Below are positions 1-14,189 of a DNA stretch of 64,000 nucleotides, piece by piece (position 1 is the first letter of the stretch; each line of letters opens with the position of its first letter). Source of the DNA: Doris montereyensis (lineage: Eukaryota; Mollusca; Gastropoda; Nudibranchia; Dorididae); NCBI GenBank assembly GCA_037039925.1, contig JAXRKP010000217.1:142501-206500 (forward strand), read 5' to 3'. Below the pieces are notes generated by a model, which saw only the letters and a list, made by a program, of their open reading frames with translations, ran no database searches and was not told the DNA's origin. The position numbers and the translations under genes are program-made.

Positions 1-565
1 ATATATATATATATATATATACTTTTGATTACAGTGCATTCTTATTTTATTGCTTTGGTCAAAGAATCTGGGCACAAGGTGAATTCAATATTATCGACGT
101 ACATATTCTTTCTTTAAAAAAACCCCAACCCATATAAATAACAAAACAAATATATAAATTGTGTGTGTGTGTAAATCAGTATTTTAAATGAATTTTTTAT
201 CTGTCTTGAGAGTTAAATTGTGCTTTAAGATTTGAATTCCATTGTAAATATGTCACTTCCAGTCCCATTAGATTTTCACTGTGTGGCTTTTTAGGGGCCT
301 TCTTTCATGTCTGCGCCGCTTTGTGTAGCCATTGCATTGAACAAGTATTGGTTGGTTGATTTTCTTAATGTCCATTGTATTGTGGTAGTTTTATCAATAT
401 CCTATGTCTTGAGGCAGCATAAAGAAAATGCACATAATGATTATTGATGATTTGTCAACAGCTCATTTGACCTCGTGTTATCATGTCAATGTCGTTGTTG
501 TTTATTTAAGGCCTGACGGAATGTACATAGCAGGGGTGGTGTTTGCTTTTGTTTTTAATTTGAAT

Positions 566-664
566 TGATGTTGGTTTTTTTGTCTGTGCTGTATTTGGGT
601 TTATTTGAATTGGTGGTGTTGTTGTTTTTTTGTCTGTGCTGTATTTGGGTTTATTTGAATTTGG
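566..664. repeat. 50-bp tract duplicated in tandem
   Basis: TGTCTGTGCTGTATTTGGG followed by TTTATTTGAATT occurs twice with a period of 50 bp. Confidence 0.9.
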
Positions 665-1414
665 GATGTATATGTAGGTAGTTCAAACCAAAATCTAAAG
701 TGTAAGCACAAATAGAAAAGCTATTGCTACCACGGGAAAGAACTTTACCTGGATAATTTGATACGAAAATCATTTCTGTAGGACAATATTAAACAAAGGT
801 AAGATAAATTTTCGAAAATTTGTTAATTTTTCAAATGGGCCAAAAGACCTAATTTAATCTTCTATGTCTTGCAAAAATGATCACTCACAAAATTCATACT
901 TCTTAAACTTGAAGTCATGCATACATCGAACAAGCCTAATTTTTTCACGACTCTGAAAATAACAAGACAGCTTTTTATCGATGTAGAAAATGCAAAAACG
1001 GCACAATGTCTCTGCACACGGAATCGACGTTGCACACATGGCCCGAGCCGAACGACTGGTCAGTCCCGCTTACTATAGCTAGTTAGAAGGCTGTGCCAAG
1101 TTTCGGTTACGGACGCTTTAAACAAAGCTCTGTTGCGGTAACTCGCAAAGTTGAAATTTAATGACACCAGTGTTTCTAATTCAAAATTAAATGATCTTTC
1201 TTTTGTTCGGCTTGTTTTCTCTGAATTTCTTATGTAAGTGGCTCTACAGAGCGGTTAAAAACTTTAATCGCCTCGGAGGAGCTCTTAACTTTGACATCGG
1301 CGGTAGTAATGGGTATCATTGTAAAGCCTATTTTTAGCACAATCTGATTCGACCAATCAGAGCCGACTATCAGTCACTGAGGTATTGTGCAATGTGAAGA
1401 AAGAGAGGGGTGTC

Positions 1415-1442
1415 TGGCGAGCTGGTTTTCACCAGCTCGCCA
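1415..1442. repeat. Perfect 12-bp stem, 4-nt loop hairpin
   Basis: TGGCGAGCTGGT, loop TTTC, ACCAGCTCGCCA: fully complementary arms, GC-rich in an AT-rich setting. Function unknown. Confidence 0.85.
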
Positions 1443-2819
1443 CTGGTTTTCACATCTGACCATCCTCGTTTACTAGAGTGAGAGCACATTGTATTACACA
1501 TTCCCTATCACAACACACATGGTTGGAAAGGGCTTCAATAGAGCTTTTCAATTGTATAAGCTATATTACGCTACTACGTTGTGTAGAAGAGAGGGGGCAA
1601 GGTGAACAGGACCGAAAATTAGCGAAATCTGTGACTCGTGCCATGGTAACGGAAATACGGGGTGGTTTGGACAAGCTAAAATTTGTTCTTTAAAAATTAT
1701 CTTTTTAATTGAGGGTGTATTTGTTTAAAAAAAAGAATTGGTGTTTAATTTGTTTTTTTTTAAATTGGGGTGTATTTTTTTAATATTAGGATAATTTTTT
1801 TCCGGTTCATTACTTGTTTTATTTTTTTTAGAGGATGTGCTGTTGTTTTTTTTAAAGCATTAATCAGGATCTATATAAAGTACTTCCATCCCTATTTGCT
1901 TCATGTCAATGTCACCTCTGTACATTGACTCACCAATACAATTGAGGCGGAAAACCTCGTCATTCATAACGTCTTTGAACGGCAGCTACGTACCTTCTTA
2001 TGATGTACGATTATCATCATCTTATTTTTCTTTTTTAATTAAAATAAAAAAATGTCACATTCAATATTGTATTCACTAATGTAATGCAATGTAACACACA
2101 CTCAGTGTAAATTTGAAGTTTGAGCAGTGTAATGTTCCATGTAACCAAAAGATATGCCACAGTCATGGTCATGCAATAACTGACTTGCACTTGGTGTAGT
2201 CCCAACCTTGAATATTTTCGTCATTCATAATTTGTATGCTTCCTTTTGAATAGAGATTTTTGTTAGTGTTTTAAATTGATTTTTGAAAACATTTATAGCT
2301 TTATAGCTGTTTGATGTGTGTTTGTGTTTTGTTTTGGTAGGTCTGTTTCTATTTGTAATCTTTGTCACAAGTATATCTTTATGTGATTGTTTTGTTTCTG
2401 GATTAAAATTAAGATTCTACCCTGCTTTTGTGAAAGGAGAAAATGAAATAAATTGTGTTCAGAGATACCGAAGAACATTTCATTTATACGAGAATCTGGA
2501 ATATATTTATTTTACTCATTTCTTGTAAATCCTTTATATAAATATATATTATATATCAATTTTATGTCTTGATATATCCATCACATTGTAAATCGCATCA
2601 TTACTATGACTATCTTGGAGTTGTCTTTTTAACCATATGGATCATATGTAAATGTGATGTGCTTGCACTTATATAGGGGTACAGATGATATTATGTCCCA
2701 TCTGTTTTTCTGTTTTACTGTAAGTCCATGTTTGATTGTCTGTGTCTGTCTGTCCGTCTGACCCTTGCTCTCTGCCTGTCTTTCTGACTTTATTTGAATT
2801 TGGCTGGCTATCTGTCTGT

Positions 2820-3098
<279 letters not shown>

Positions 3099-3804
3099 AT
3101 TGCATCTGTTCAGTCTGTCTGTTTGACTTCCTCCTCCCCCCCCCATCTCATTTCCTGCCTTCCCGCAATGTAAATTTTGAATTTGAAGGATTTATTGCAT
3201 GAGGGAAAACAGTTCTTCACGGAAAACAGTTGTATAAAGGGTAACAGAAGGAAAAGAATATTATCACTCTGTTTCACCTCCAAATATGAAAGAGATCTTG
3301 AGGGAAAAGCATTTAAACAAAACCAAAAAACCCAAACATATTTCAATTACAAATGCTGTCTGATGATATACTGACAGAAGTTGAAGCCATCGAAAAAGTC
3401 ACCCTCTCCCACTACCCTTTTCCCAGATAGATAAAAGAGCAATTTTGATGTGATCATCAATTGAATGGCACGGCATGAACAAAAGGCTAAAGTAAACCAA
3501 CACCCTGACAAGTTAACAGCGAGTTTGAACCGTTTAAGACGGGACCTGGTTTGGTGTTGGTACACGCGTGTCTTAATAAGACTTCTCTTATCTGCTTTCT
3601 TCTCTTACCGATGCTGTTTATATATTTTACATCCCTCTATCCTCGCATATATTAAAAGTGACAGGTTGTAAATGTTGCCCAATGTGAATTCTTTCTCATT
3701 GCATTCCAATGTTATCCAAATGTTAATGTCTCATGGTAAAAAGCTCATCCAATGCATGACTTTGTTCCAGTATGTTGTTATTATTAGTATCTCTGCATTA
3801 GGTC

Positions 3805-4030
3805 TGATGTTGTGTTCCATGAGAAAACACTTACCACATATTTTCCACACCGGACCCAGGTGCAAACGGGTACAAGTACAAGCATTAGCTTGGGAGTAAA
3901 AATCTGCATGAGACTAGTGTCCTGTCCATGAGGTGATTATTATCGCCTGTTCCGCTTCACTCCATAGAAACCGGAATAAGCTTTTTATGGGCTGTAATGT
4001 CTTTGGAGGAGCTTTACTTTACACTACAAT
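3805..4030 (+). mobile_element. SINE-A body, head missing
   Basis: Family markers in order: CAGGTGCAAACGGGTACAAG, TTAGCTTGGGAGTAAAAATC, GACTAGTGTCCTGTCC, GGTGATTATTATCGCCTG, and tail GGCTGTAATGTCTTTGGAGG. The tRNA head is not clear. Confidence 0.7.
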
Positions 4031-7000
4031 ACTGGAATGGAACATCAGATGAGTTCACTAGTCTGGTTTTTTTTCCTATCACCTGATCACTCCATCATAC
4101 TCCATGTGTCTGTTATTTTGCTATGTGGTGTTTTTTCCATAGCAATAAGTGATCATGAAGGGCTATGTAGACACAGAAAGTTTCAATGTTTTTTTCTTCA
4201 AAACCTAGAGTCTTTAATGGAATGTAAGTTTGAAATGCTGCTTCACACCTGTATGGCCTCATACGGTGAAATTAGGTGATTAGTGATGTTTAATGTTCAG
4301 CATGTCACTGCTAGTGTCCCGACTAGGGGGCGATCTATTAAAAAAAAAAATCTACTCCAAGCTATAAAAATCGGAATAAGCTCCAGCTTTATGGTTGCAG
4401 CAACGAAGGAACTTTCCGTTTTACCATATATACTTTACATCCGTATGTCCTCATGTTGTGAAAGTTTGTGGTTCAACTTAAAAGATATTTTAATGTTGGT
4501 ATACAGCATATCACTGCTTCACTGTGGTTAGGGAAAGTTTCATTCTGTTTAAAGATTCCCTTTAGTCTTGCGAGAGGAAAAAAAAAAGAGCCTGTGTCCT
4601 AAATGGCTCAAAACTCGAAAGACACTAAAGATATGGTTATGATGCCAGGTTTTAATTTGACAAAAATTGTTACTACAATATATCACATACCAAGTTTTTG
4701 AGTCATGGCTCATTATTTTGCCAGCAAACTCCATACATTGCTACTACTACTACTAGTGCTAGATGTGATTAACTTATCATGCAGTGGACGCTGTCAATTG
4801 CACTGAAGCAAACAAAGGCCCTTGTGTTTGATAATTTGGAGCAGTACACTGCTATAAAGCACTTGTAGGTTCTACACCTGCCAGTATCCTAAATTTGAGT
4901 GTGTATATAAAATAATATAGAGACCTATTATAACATTTTATGATTAGTATTTTCGGCATTAATGTGGGTATGCTGACATCTTGTATAACTGACATTTATT
5001 ATTTATCTAAGTTGATTCTATTACTTTATTAGTGTATTGGTATTGATCTTCAACTTTTCATCAACTTAGTGTTGATTCTACTGGTGTGGGGTCTTCAATT
5101 TTTCATCAATTTACAGTGAGTTTATTATTCCTGGGCTTGAATCTCAATTTTTGCTTTGATTGACGACACATTTTCATGTCTGTATGTCTTTGCCTTTGGC
5201 ATTATGTAAAGATTGTATCATCTCAATACATTTCATAAATCGAAAACAAGCCATTTTTTTAAAAGCTTCTTTTTCTTCTTTCCTTTTTGTTGATTATTTT
5301 TAAAAAAATGGGATGAATTGGATTATCGACATTTCATTATATTGTTTGGTAATTTTAACTTTAAAGACTTTTCCCGTGCATTTGTGAGTATTTTCAAGTT
5401 GTAACCTTTTAAGGACATATTCTAATCGGTTCATTCTTCAATTTACAACATCCTCAAGTGTGTGGCTTTTATTGTCTTTCTTTCTTTTATTTTTTTGGCC
5501 AATTTGTCTGCATTTAACTTTAAACGCTTTTATATTTTTATAACATTCTCTGAATGTGAGCCATGATTTTAAATGTAGATTGTTACATGTGATTCAGTGG
5601 CAATGCATTTACAATGTCACATAATACCATATGCTGTTAATCACAGTAAAGACGCAGTCATTTTCACATACAATGTAAATCCATTTCTTTTTTTTGTTTT
5701 TTCTAACTGGTGTTTGGATCCACTTGTGTGTTTTGCTTTTTCTTTTTCTGCTTCTGCTGTGTGTAGTCTTATTCAAAGATATTTTTGCTTTCTCTTTTAG
5801 TATCCTGTCATTGTTTTTTTTTTTTCCTTACTAAATTTTAAACAAATTTTTGTTTCTTATGAAGCCTTTGTCGATTTTGTAAAAGATTTATTCAAAAGTA
5901 ATATAAAAAATATGTCCTTAAGTCCACACAAAATCATCTTGAGTCCACGCAAAATCATCTTAAGCCGGACCCAAAGCATTAGTCATGATCATTATCATTG
6001 TTTCTTCTTTCCAATGATTATTAAATTATTGATAATTGATATCATTGTCTGTGGCTATGACCGTGTTTCAAGCTAAATTTGTAACGCAATATGTTGCATA
6101 ATATGATCATCTTTCACTTTCGTTCATAAAGTGATCAATTTTATAGTATTTTGCGCTCTAGATTTTTCTATTACTGAAAAAGAGAAAAAAAGAAGACCCC
6201 AACATAATTCTCATTTTTTCAAAAATGTGATGGCAGGACGAAAATCATGTTTTAAAACAAGAAAAGGAGCAAAATATTGACATGTATTGTCATTTTTTTC
6301 TTGTTAATATCTGAGACAAATCCATTTGAAGAAAAATGCTGCTAGCAAATGCTTTAGGTTTGGTAAACATGTACTTCTTTGTTTTTTCACTGGCAACAAA
6401 CGGAAATGCTAATGTAATAGTTTCGGGATATGAATTGACTGTCACCAATACAACTAATATAAGTGTATTGTTTGGTTGTATTATTCATTACTCCTGTACA
6501 TAAAAGCAAAACATAATATATGTATTGTTGTGTTTTTTAAATATTCACAAAGCAAACAGTGTTGTGCATTTAGTATATATCATAATACATCCTACATTAT
6601 CACTTTCACACATTCAATTGTCTTTATTTAAATTTAATAATTAAAATTATAAATATCACATACTTTTTATCATTTTTCTTGTCATTTTTTAATCACTTTT
6701 ATTGTCAATGTATAAAACTTAAAAGCATTTGGAACATACTCGTAATAAATCATCCATATATATTATATTATATATGATATTAATTATTTATAGACTGGAA
6801 TTTGTAAGATTTTCTTTTTTCACGTCTTTTACACAGTAGCATATGTGCAGGTGTTGGCTGTCTTTGTTGATGTTGTGGATGGCTTGCTGAGAAATAATTT
6901 GAAAGGGGACGTTTATAATAAATGACACTTATTTTTAAAGTCAAACGACTACCAAGCTTGGCCAGTGTCCCATTAGCCACAAGTAGAGCAGAGCAAAATA

Positions 7001-7770
7001 TTTCAAGAACTCTAGAACAGTCTAATTTTCAGAGGTTTAATGACGTTTGTGCCGGTTCAAGGGTACAAATTAATACATCCGAAGATTGTTACAACCGACT
7101 TCCTCACAAATGGAGTCGACTGTATACTAGTAATTGCTAATGTCAAGTGACCTTTGCTAAGTGCAGGGATGTAAATCTTTGAAATTTCCTCTGATTTCAG
7201 ATTATTTGAGGTTTTCTAGTTTTAACATATCTTTCTCTCAAGTTTCCTTTTCTTCCCTTTTACTAAAAATACTTCTATGTTTGCTGTTATGAATAGGTGA
7301 GATGGTTCAGCACAACAGGAGAAAATTCCTGACTCCAGGCCCATCTCCGATTTCCATACTAATCATAAGCGGAAGCACGCTGCTTCATTTTCACCTTTCC
7401 CTTTCACAACGAACTGCAATTTCCACACTGATCCGTGAGGCCCTACTACTCACACGAGAAGATTTCAGATTTAAAAATTGGAAGCTTCTTTACTTCCTTT
7501 CAGACCTTTCAGTGTGAGATCTACTAACACATTTGTTGTGGAAATATCCGTTTTGTTTAAAGGATTTTGGGATAGATTTAGACAATGTTGAGATGCACTG
7601 ACTTACCTTTGCCTCTGTGCAGTCGTACGGTTCAGTTGTGAATGTGATCTGCGGTCGATGATGTTTCATCCTTTCATTCCAGGAAAATCGAAGCTGTCAT
7701 TTTACATTTCCTATTGCGTTATTTCCGATTTATGTTATAATCCTATTTGTGGGTTATTGTGATTTAATAG

Positions 7771-8450
7771 TCTAATCTAGATCTAGAGCTAGATCTAGAC
7801 AAGATTAAAATCGATCTGCTTGAGTGAAGTGACCTAGATTCTAGATCTAGATTTATATTATGATGGCTTGACAGTCCTAGACCACAACTTTCCCTAGGCC
7901 ATAGCTTGGGTTAGTATATCAGCGTATAAATAGATCTAACTCTAGCTTGTTAACAGATTAAAATTATTTCTTGCTCAGCGTTCCAGAGAAATTGAGATCT
8001 AGATCTAGATTCTAGTCGGATAGAGAGATCTTGACAATAAACGCACACATGGTTGATTTAGATCTAGATCTAGATTCTTCTATATAATATTTTATAATAG
8101 ATCTGGATTCAATCTTATAAGATGTAGATATATCTAGATCTAAGTCTAATCATTATCAATAGGCCTGGAAACTACTTAGAGTTGATTTAGATTTCTAGAT
8201 CTAGAATTTGTGGCACCCAATAATTTTAATAGAGCTAGAGTTAAGATTTCTAGATCTACTTGGTAGCCTAGTTAATAGAATCAGAATTGATATATAGTAA
8301 CAAGCAAATCTTCAAAACAACTAACTCTAGATCTAGGTTAAAGGTAAGCGAGCTCCAGAATGTAGATCTAGACAATTTAATAAATTGGGGATGACCTGTA
8401 AGTTTAATGATCGGGATTCACCAGTAGATGTGATTGATCTAGATCTAAGT
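7771..8450. repeat. Cluster of AGATCT/TCTAGA motifs
   Basis: At least ten stretches of overlapping AGATCTAGATCTAG type within 700 bp, separated by unrelated sequence. Similar short stretches occur near 13459, 24120, 32020, 32105, 46210-46245 and 47028-47130. Both hexamers are palindromes. Confidence 0.85.
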
Positions 8451-8687
8451 TCTCTATCTAAGAACAAATTCTGGCTGTCAACTAAAGATTGTAATGATGA
8501 ATTCCTTTCTAGTTATATTAGGAAGGTTGAGAAAAATGGCATTGCATGGTACTGTTTTGTAAGTGAGATTAAATATGGTACAGGAGGTGTTTGGTGTCTG
8601 AAAGTTTCACATTTCAGAGACTTTCCTTTTTTTTTTCCATTTGCCATTTACATCCCTGCCAGTGTCAGTGTCAGTGGCTTTCCTTAG
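8391..8687 (+). CDS. Uncertain ORF, hypothetical
   Basis: From the ATG at 8391 the frame is open for 98 codons. The product is not recognised. It has a central part with tryptophans and cysteines (FWLSTKDCNDEF, AWYCFVSEIKYG, VWCLKVSH) that loosely recalls zinc-finger exons at the start of transposase-like proteins. It could be a first exon, a relic or chance; no donor site or neighbour supports it. The C-terminal FPFFFPFAIYIPA part is probably non-coding. Confidence 0.2.
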   Translation: MTCKFNDRDSPVDVIDLDLSSLSKNKFWLSTKDCNDEFLSSYIRKVEKNGIAWYCFVSEIKYGTGGVWCLKVSHFRDFPFFFPFAIYIPASVSVSGFP

Positions 8688-8699
8688 AGTTAGAGGAAA

Positions 8700-11600
8700 C
8701 ACCCTGCTGATCCATATGTGAGGCCTGCAGCTAAAATTATAGATGCAAACTCATAATTGACCATCCCTTGTTCTATCACCAGTGTAGTAATCGTTGAATA
8801 TCTGGCACTGATTAAATAATTGAGCTTAAGCCTGTGTCCATCAAACCCCCCCGTTAATCAGGTTTTCTTGTAAATAGGCCTCAGCTAATAAAAAACCCCC
8901 ACCAAAAAACCAAAACTGTCACTAGTGTAACAAAATATCTGTCACTAGTGTCAGTCACCACAGTGTTGGAAGTCTTAATGTCAATGATGACAGGAGGTTA
9001 TCCGCTTCATCGACCCTCAAAAACTATTTGGGTGTAGGCTACTCTTCTTACTCTTAGTGTAAGTGAAGAAAACCATTTTAAGAACGGATGTTGGGTGATA
9101 TCTTCTTTATTAGTTAATTAAATCACATACATTATATTTATATATGGTATAAAACAAAATACATGAAAATGTTGAAAATAAAAAAAATGGTGGAAAAATA
9201 AAAATAAAATAAAAATAAAATGAAGAACCTCAGTGTGATAATAATTAACAATAAAGAGAATTAGTAATCAGTAATAGACTGTCAAGAACATTTTGTTGAA
9301 ATTTATGCTATAACTATTACTATTTATTACTAAACATGTTCTTTTTATTTATAAATAAGCCGGTCATGGGAAATCGAAAGACTTCATATACATGTATATA
9401 TATATATATATCCAACATTGAATAGAGGGGATTTTGTTATTATAAGAGAACAAACATGCATGTTAATGATTAACCCCATATTCTATGGAATGAGAAAAAA
9501 ATAATAATTGAAAAACCACTATAATATAATAATACAGTATGTCCAGTGCATTGGAAATGCAAGTATTACTAATCTTCCCATATTATTTTTTGAAAGTTAA
9601 AAAAAAAAAAAGGCCTTAAATGGGAATGGAATCATTCACTACGGTAATTGTTAAATTTCCTGCTGCTCAGGAATAATTTAGCCCTTCAAAAGGGTAGAAA
9701 TTCAATTCAAATTCAATACATGTATATAGATTAGAACACACTCCGTCAAATGAGAAAAATGAATATCAAATCACACATCATCGAAAGCATGTGAAAGCTG
9801 CGAGCTCCGAGAGAAACCTTGGCAGCGAGGAACTAACTAGTTACACTAGTTACAGGCAGTGCGTTAACCAGTCTGCACCAGGTGGTGAAGCGGTAAAGCG
9901 TCGCCCGGTGGTTTAAAATGTCCCACTTCACCGTGGAGACAAGTTTCCCATTGCCCATCTCAATACATTCTCATCTTTTTCTCTCTCTTTTTCTTATTAT
10001 CCTCAGCTTTTAAAGTTTTTGACATTCAAGTAATAAGCCAAGTTAAAGACATGACATCTGTCTCCAACAAATAGGGAAAAATACAGAAGACTTCATTATT
10101 GAACAGCACAAAGAGAAAAATGAATGCAAATTTTACCAATCACTTCTATTTCACCAGGCTTTTTTCCACATTACTACACACTCAAAAACTCAACTGGTTT
10201 CGCTTACGATTTATGTACTCATACACATATGAATGAGCTTGGAAAGTAATGAGTAATAAACAAAGAATGACAGTTACATTATATTTATGGTGTGTAGTGT
10301 AAGGGTAAGCAATCACGTACACTAATGTCTAGATTCAATTACCATATATACTTGATAATACAAGTGTGCTGCAACAATACGTAACGAAATTAAAATGAAA
10401 TATTGCACACGCTGAAAAGCTGTTTTAGTAACTAAGTAAGTGTAAGGAGTTGAAAATACAGACGTGCTAAAATTGTCAGCAACTGTACATCCACATAATA
10501 CTACTAGTAGGAACCACAAACAAGAGAATTGAAACTGCCGTATTTCACATTTTACAGCACCCAAAAGCCTTCATCAACATAATATCACCAACACACAAGA
10601 GTATGCATCATAAAATCTAATCATCACATAACTGTAAAAATGCCCTCACACTCACACTAATTGGTGTTCACAGTAATTTATAAAGACATTAAATATAATC
10701 ATGAAGAAGACAAGAGCTAAACCAAAATAACTTTAAAAAATGAAAGTAAATCTTTTAAACAAAATATGGCAATAATGGCATCGGATACAACTCTTTTTCC
10801 ATACCGTCTTCTTATCTTAGTGTTAGATATGGCTGGGGTTAATTCAATACTTGTGACTATGCACTTAAAAGTTTTGAATATGGATGTAAAGACACTTTCA
10901 AGAAATATTTGAACACTAAAACTCCTTGCACACTTAACGCCTGATTGTTCATATAGATTTATCCCAAGTGATATCTCTCGGTTATATCAACAGACCGATC
11001 ATTCTTCAACTTCTTGTTTAACAGCTTGCCTCCACACTTGCATGAGACTGAGAGCCCAGTGTGGCGAGGTACCATGAGTCAAGTGAGTCGTTCGTAAACA
11101 GTGACAGTATTGGATGGGTATAACTTCAGTATAAGTATAAGCGTAAGTGTACATATGTATACCAAGTTGACACAGATCAAAACACACCTAGGCCTGGATT
11201 CAGCTGACTTCTGGAAATAACGGTCACAATCAAAGCAAGGAGCATTTTTGTTTGCGCACACAAAATATAATAATCCCATTTATGTTCCCAAAAAGAGCCT
11301 TTAAAAAAGCTGTGTGTGTGAAGGTTCCCTGAATTTTGAGTCGCTGATTACGAAATTGATATGATTAATTACATTTGAGAAGATTTGACAATTTTAATAC
11401 GTTTATACTATTATAGTGATATTTCACTTCCCAGACAAATTTCTAAACAAGTGTCAGCTCGTCCCGACGCAGTCCTGATCACTTAGTGCAGAGCAGGCAA
11501 CCCCAATGATAAAAATTCAAGCAGCGTTTGCTTTTCTGTCAGCAAGACTCATGATTGTTAGCTCGATCTTAAAAAATCGTAGGCTTTTTATGCAATCTTC

Positions 11601-13850
11601 CAACATTCGGGATATGTTTTGGATCGGTTGCTACTTGTCAAGGGCCCTTTATGTTTATAGCTTATCTGTGCTGGTGCTACACAGCCAGGTCAATTCATTT
11701 GTTTCCAGTTCCAACTTAAATGAGTTCCTCTTTTGAAAATGTGTATATCAGATGGCTGTTGCAATGTTTGTGAAAAGCTGAGCTACTGTGTGAGGGGAGG
11801 GGAGGGGATAGCGTGAAACGATCATACCACAATAATTTGCATGCCTTTGCCCTAATATGTATATATATACACAGATTTTTCTCACATCAAAAAATCATTG
11901 TCTGTTTACAAAGGGAGCAGTTCAGCTGTTTCAAGACTGAACCCCCCCCCCAACCCAACAACTAACCCCTGCCACTACTGCCATGTTGGTAAACTGGCCA
12001 ACGTGACGTTTGGCATGGGACATTTGAACTCTTCAGGACTTGAAACGGTGACCTTCAGACTTACTCAGTTTAAGCCTTAAGTGGCTGAGGGCCAGCGACA
12101 GAAACCTGCGGCTTAATTCCCTTGCCAACTGGGAAATTCCATAAATAGACCCAAGAACAAAGAAGTATCCTTGTGCCCCCCCCCCCCCACCCAATTAAAG
12201 CCAAACCTGTCAGGTCAATTAAAAGAACATGTTACATAACCCCATTGACAGGATGTTGGTTTGTCAACTGTCATAGACATTACCTCTCAGCTAGAGCTGG
12301 TATCCATTGGCACTTGAATTGAGCGAGAGAAAAAATGTATTAAAGTGTCCTTCTCTTAGACACTCGTCAGATCTAGCCATCTACGTGATATTATAATATA
12401 CATTCATGATACAACATACAATAGTCCCTGTATTAACTCTATAAAATTAGTCGTATCAACTTCAAAAAAATGTCATGCACTAACACACCAAATAACTGAA
12501 TAAACGATAAATAAAAACAGTTACTGTCTTTAAGATTATTTCAAGGAAGAGATCATTGTGAGAACAGTTACCATGACAACAGCCAGCTATCCTGAGACAA
12601 CAAACAAATGTGTATGTACAATAAGAAGAAATTTCTCAGTTGAAGGCATTATATATGGTGAGTATCAGCACGGCTCCTTATTCATTTTAATTTTACTGTA
12701 AGAAAAGCTGAAAAGCAAAAAAATTGGACCTGATTCATGAAACACGGATGTGTAAACATATAAAATGCATTTTTGTGTGTGTTAACAACAGACATTGTGA
12801 CTTCGGTAAAGTTTCCTATAACTATGAGACACACACACACACAAAAAAAATCATTTACTCAATTGCAAAAAAACCTGCAATAAAAATCAAAGTAATAAAA
12901 AGGAAGGAAAAACCAAAAGAAGACCCAAAACAAAACAAAGAATACTAAACAGAAAGTACAAAACCAAAAACCCTACTTGAATATTTCACTTGTTTTGTTG
13001 GGCGTTTTTTTTACTGCAATTTGCCTCGTCCATTGTGTGCTGTGGTTTCAGGGTGAATTGATGTGAAACCACGAGATAAGAGACCTATGAAAGTTAAAAG
13101 TGAATGGAAAGAAGCGCACGGCAACCACCTATCCGAATCCGTGAGAATAAGCAAAAATGAAAGACACTTGTGACAGTATAGAAACGTAACGAACTCAAAC
13201 AAGATTCAATTAAACAAAACTATAAAACAATGAAGAAACAAAACAAGATGAAAACAATTTCCAAAGAAATCCTCACCCCAAAAAAACAAAATCTATATAT
13301 GGAAACAGTGAATGCGTAGTTTACACTGGACTACTTAAAAAAGAAAGATTTAATTTTATTGTGCCCAGAGCTGGGCGATACAACTCAAAAGGCCCCCCCC
13401 CCCCCAAAAAGAAAAAAAAAAAAAAAAAAAAAATTCATTAACACAACAAAACTAAATACTAGATCTAGTACTAAAGGGTCCAAACAAAGTATGAAGTCAA
13501 ACATTGAATAAAAAGGTGTGTCAACAAACTTGTGACCGTAATCACTTTCTTTCCTGTTGTTATTTCCACCAGAGAATCATTGCATTTGCATGCACTCTTC
13601 TTAATCTTATTTCTTACTCTGTTTAAAAAACCCCCATAAAAATAATCCCCAACAACATACAGACATTTAAAAAATTTATTAACTTGTATCTTGTGTTTGA
13701 TTAATACAAATCTATTAATAGCAAGGGGAAACATAAGGCTAACACTAACACAGACTGCAATATGTCATGGTCCACATAGTTAGCTGCACAGGACAACCCA
13801 AAGATGTGCTGTAGCCTACTATGGTCTTTGACAACTGGCTGACTGAGTGA
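8700..13850. other. No gene recognised
   Basis: A-rich sequence without recognisable exons. AATAAA on the minus strand at about 9106-9111 could be a far polyadenylation signal of Drp1, but this is only a possibility. Poly-C and poly-A runs occur near 11942, 12176 and 13393-13432. Confidence 0.4.
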
Positions 13851-13854
13851 GGCT

Positions 13855-14185
13855 TTGCTTGATTTGATTTTACCTACAGTGGCTACAGCCACAACTAAAG
13901 GGTGATCTTGGGGGTTTTGGTAGGATTTTAAGTTTGCCGGGACTGCCCTGTAAACAGCCAAGGGATCTTTAACGTGCACAGTGTTGTGATCTGCACACGG
14001 GACCTCCTTTTTCGTTGGCCGTCTCCGATGGGGCTAGGTGTCGATCCATCTATCTGGACCAGGCGGGGTGAGTTTACTTTGAAAATCGAGAAAACTTTTT
14101 AAACTGATGGGATTGAACCCATGACATTCGCATTTTCGTTGACTGGCCGACCCAACACCTTGCCTCTGGACTACCGAGTCCCCAT
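13855..14185 (-). mobile_element. SINE-B, full-length, minus orientation
   Basis: tRNA-like head at the right end (complement: GGGACTCGGTAGTCCAGAGG, then ATGGGTTCAATCCC). The body has GGTCCAGATAGATGGATCG, AGATCACAACACTGTGCACG, TTAAAGATCCCTTGGCTG, TTTACAGGGCAGTC and tail AAATCAAATCAAGC, all in complement. It matches 52.2, 59.7 and 60.6 kb. Confidence 0.85.
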
Positions 14186-14189
14186 CGAG

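Noticed and set aside
9106..9111. AATAAA on the minus strand as the certain end of the Drp1 mRNA
   Set aside because: It would require an 8-kb 3' UTR crossing a SINE, and other AATAAA sites lie closer; kept only as a possibility.
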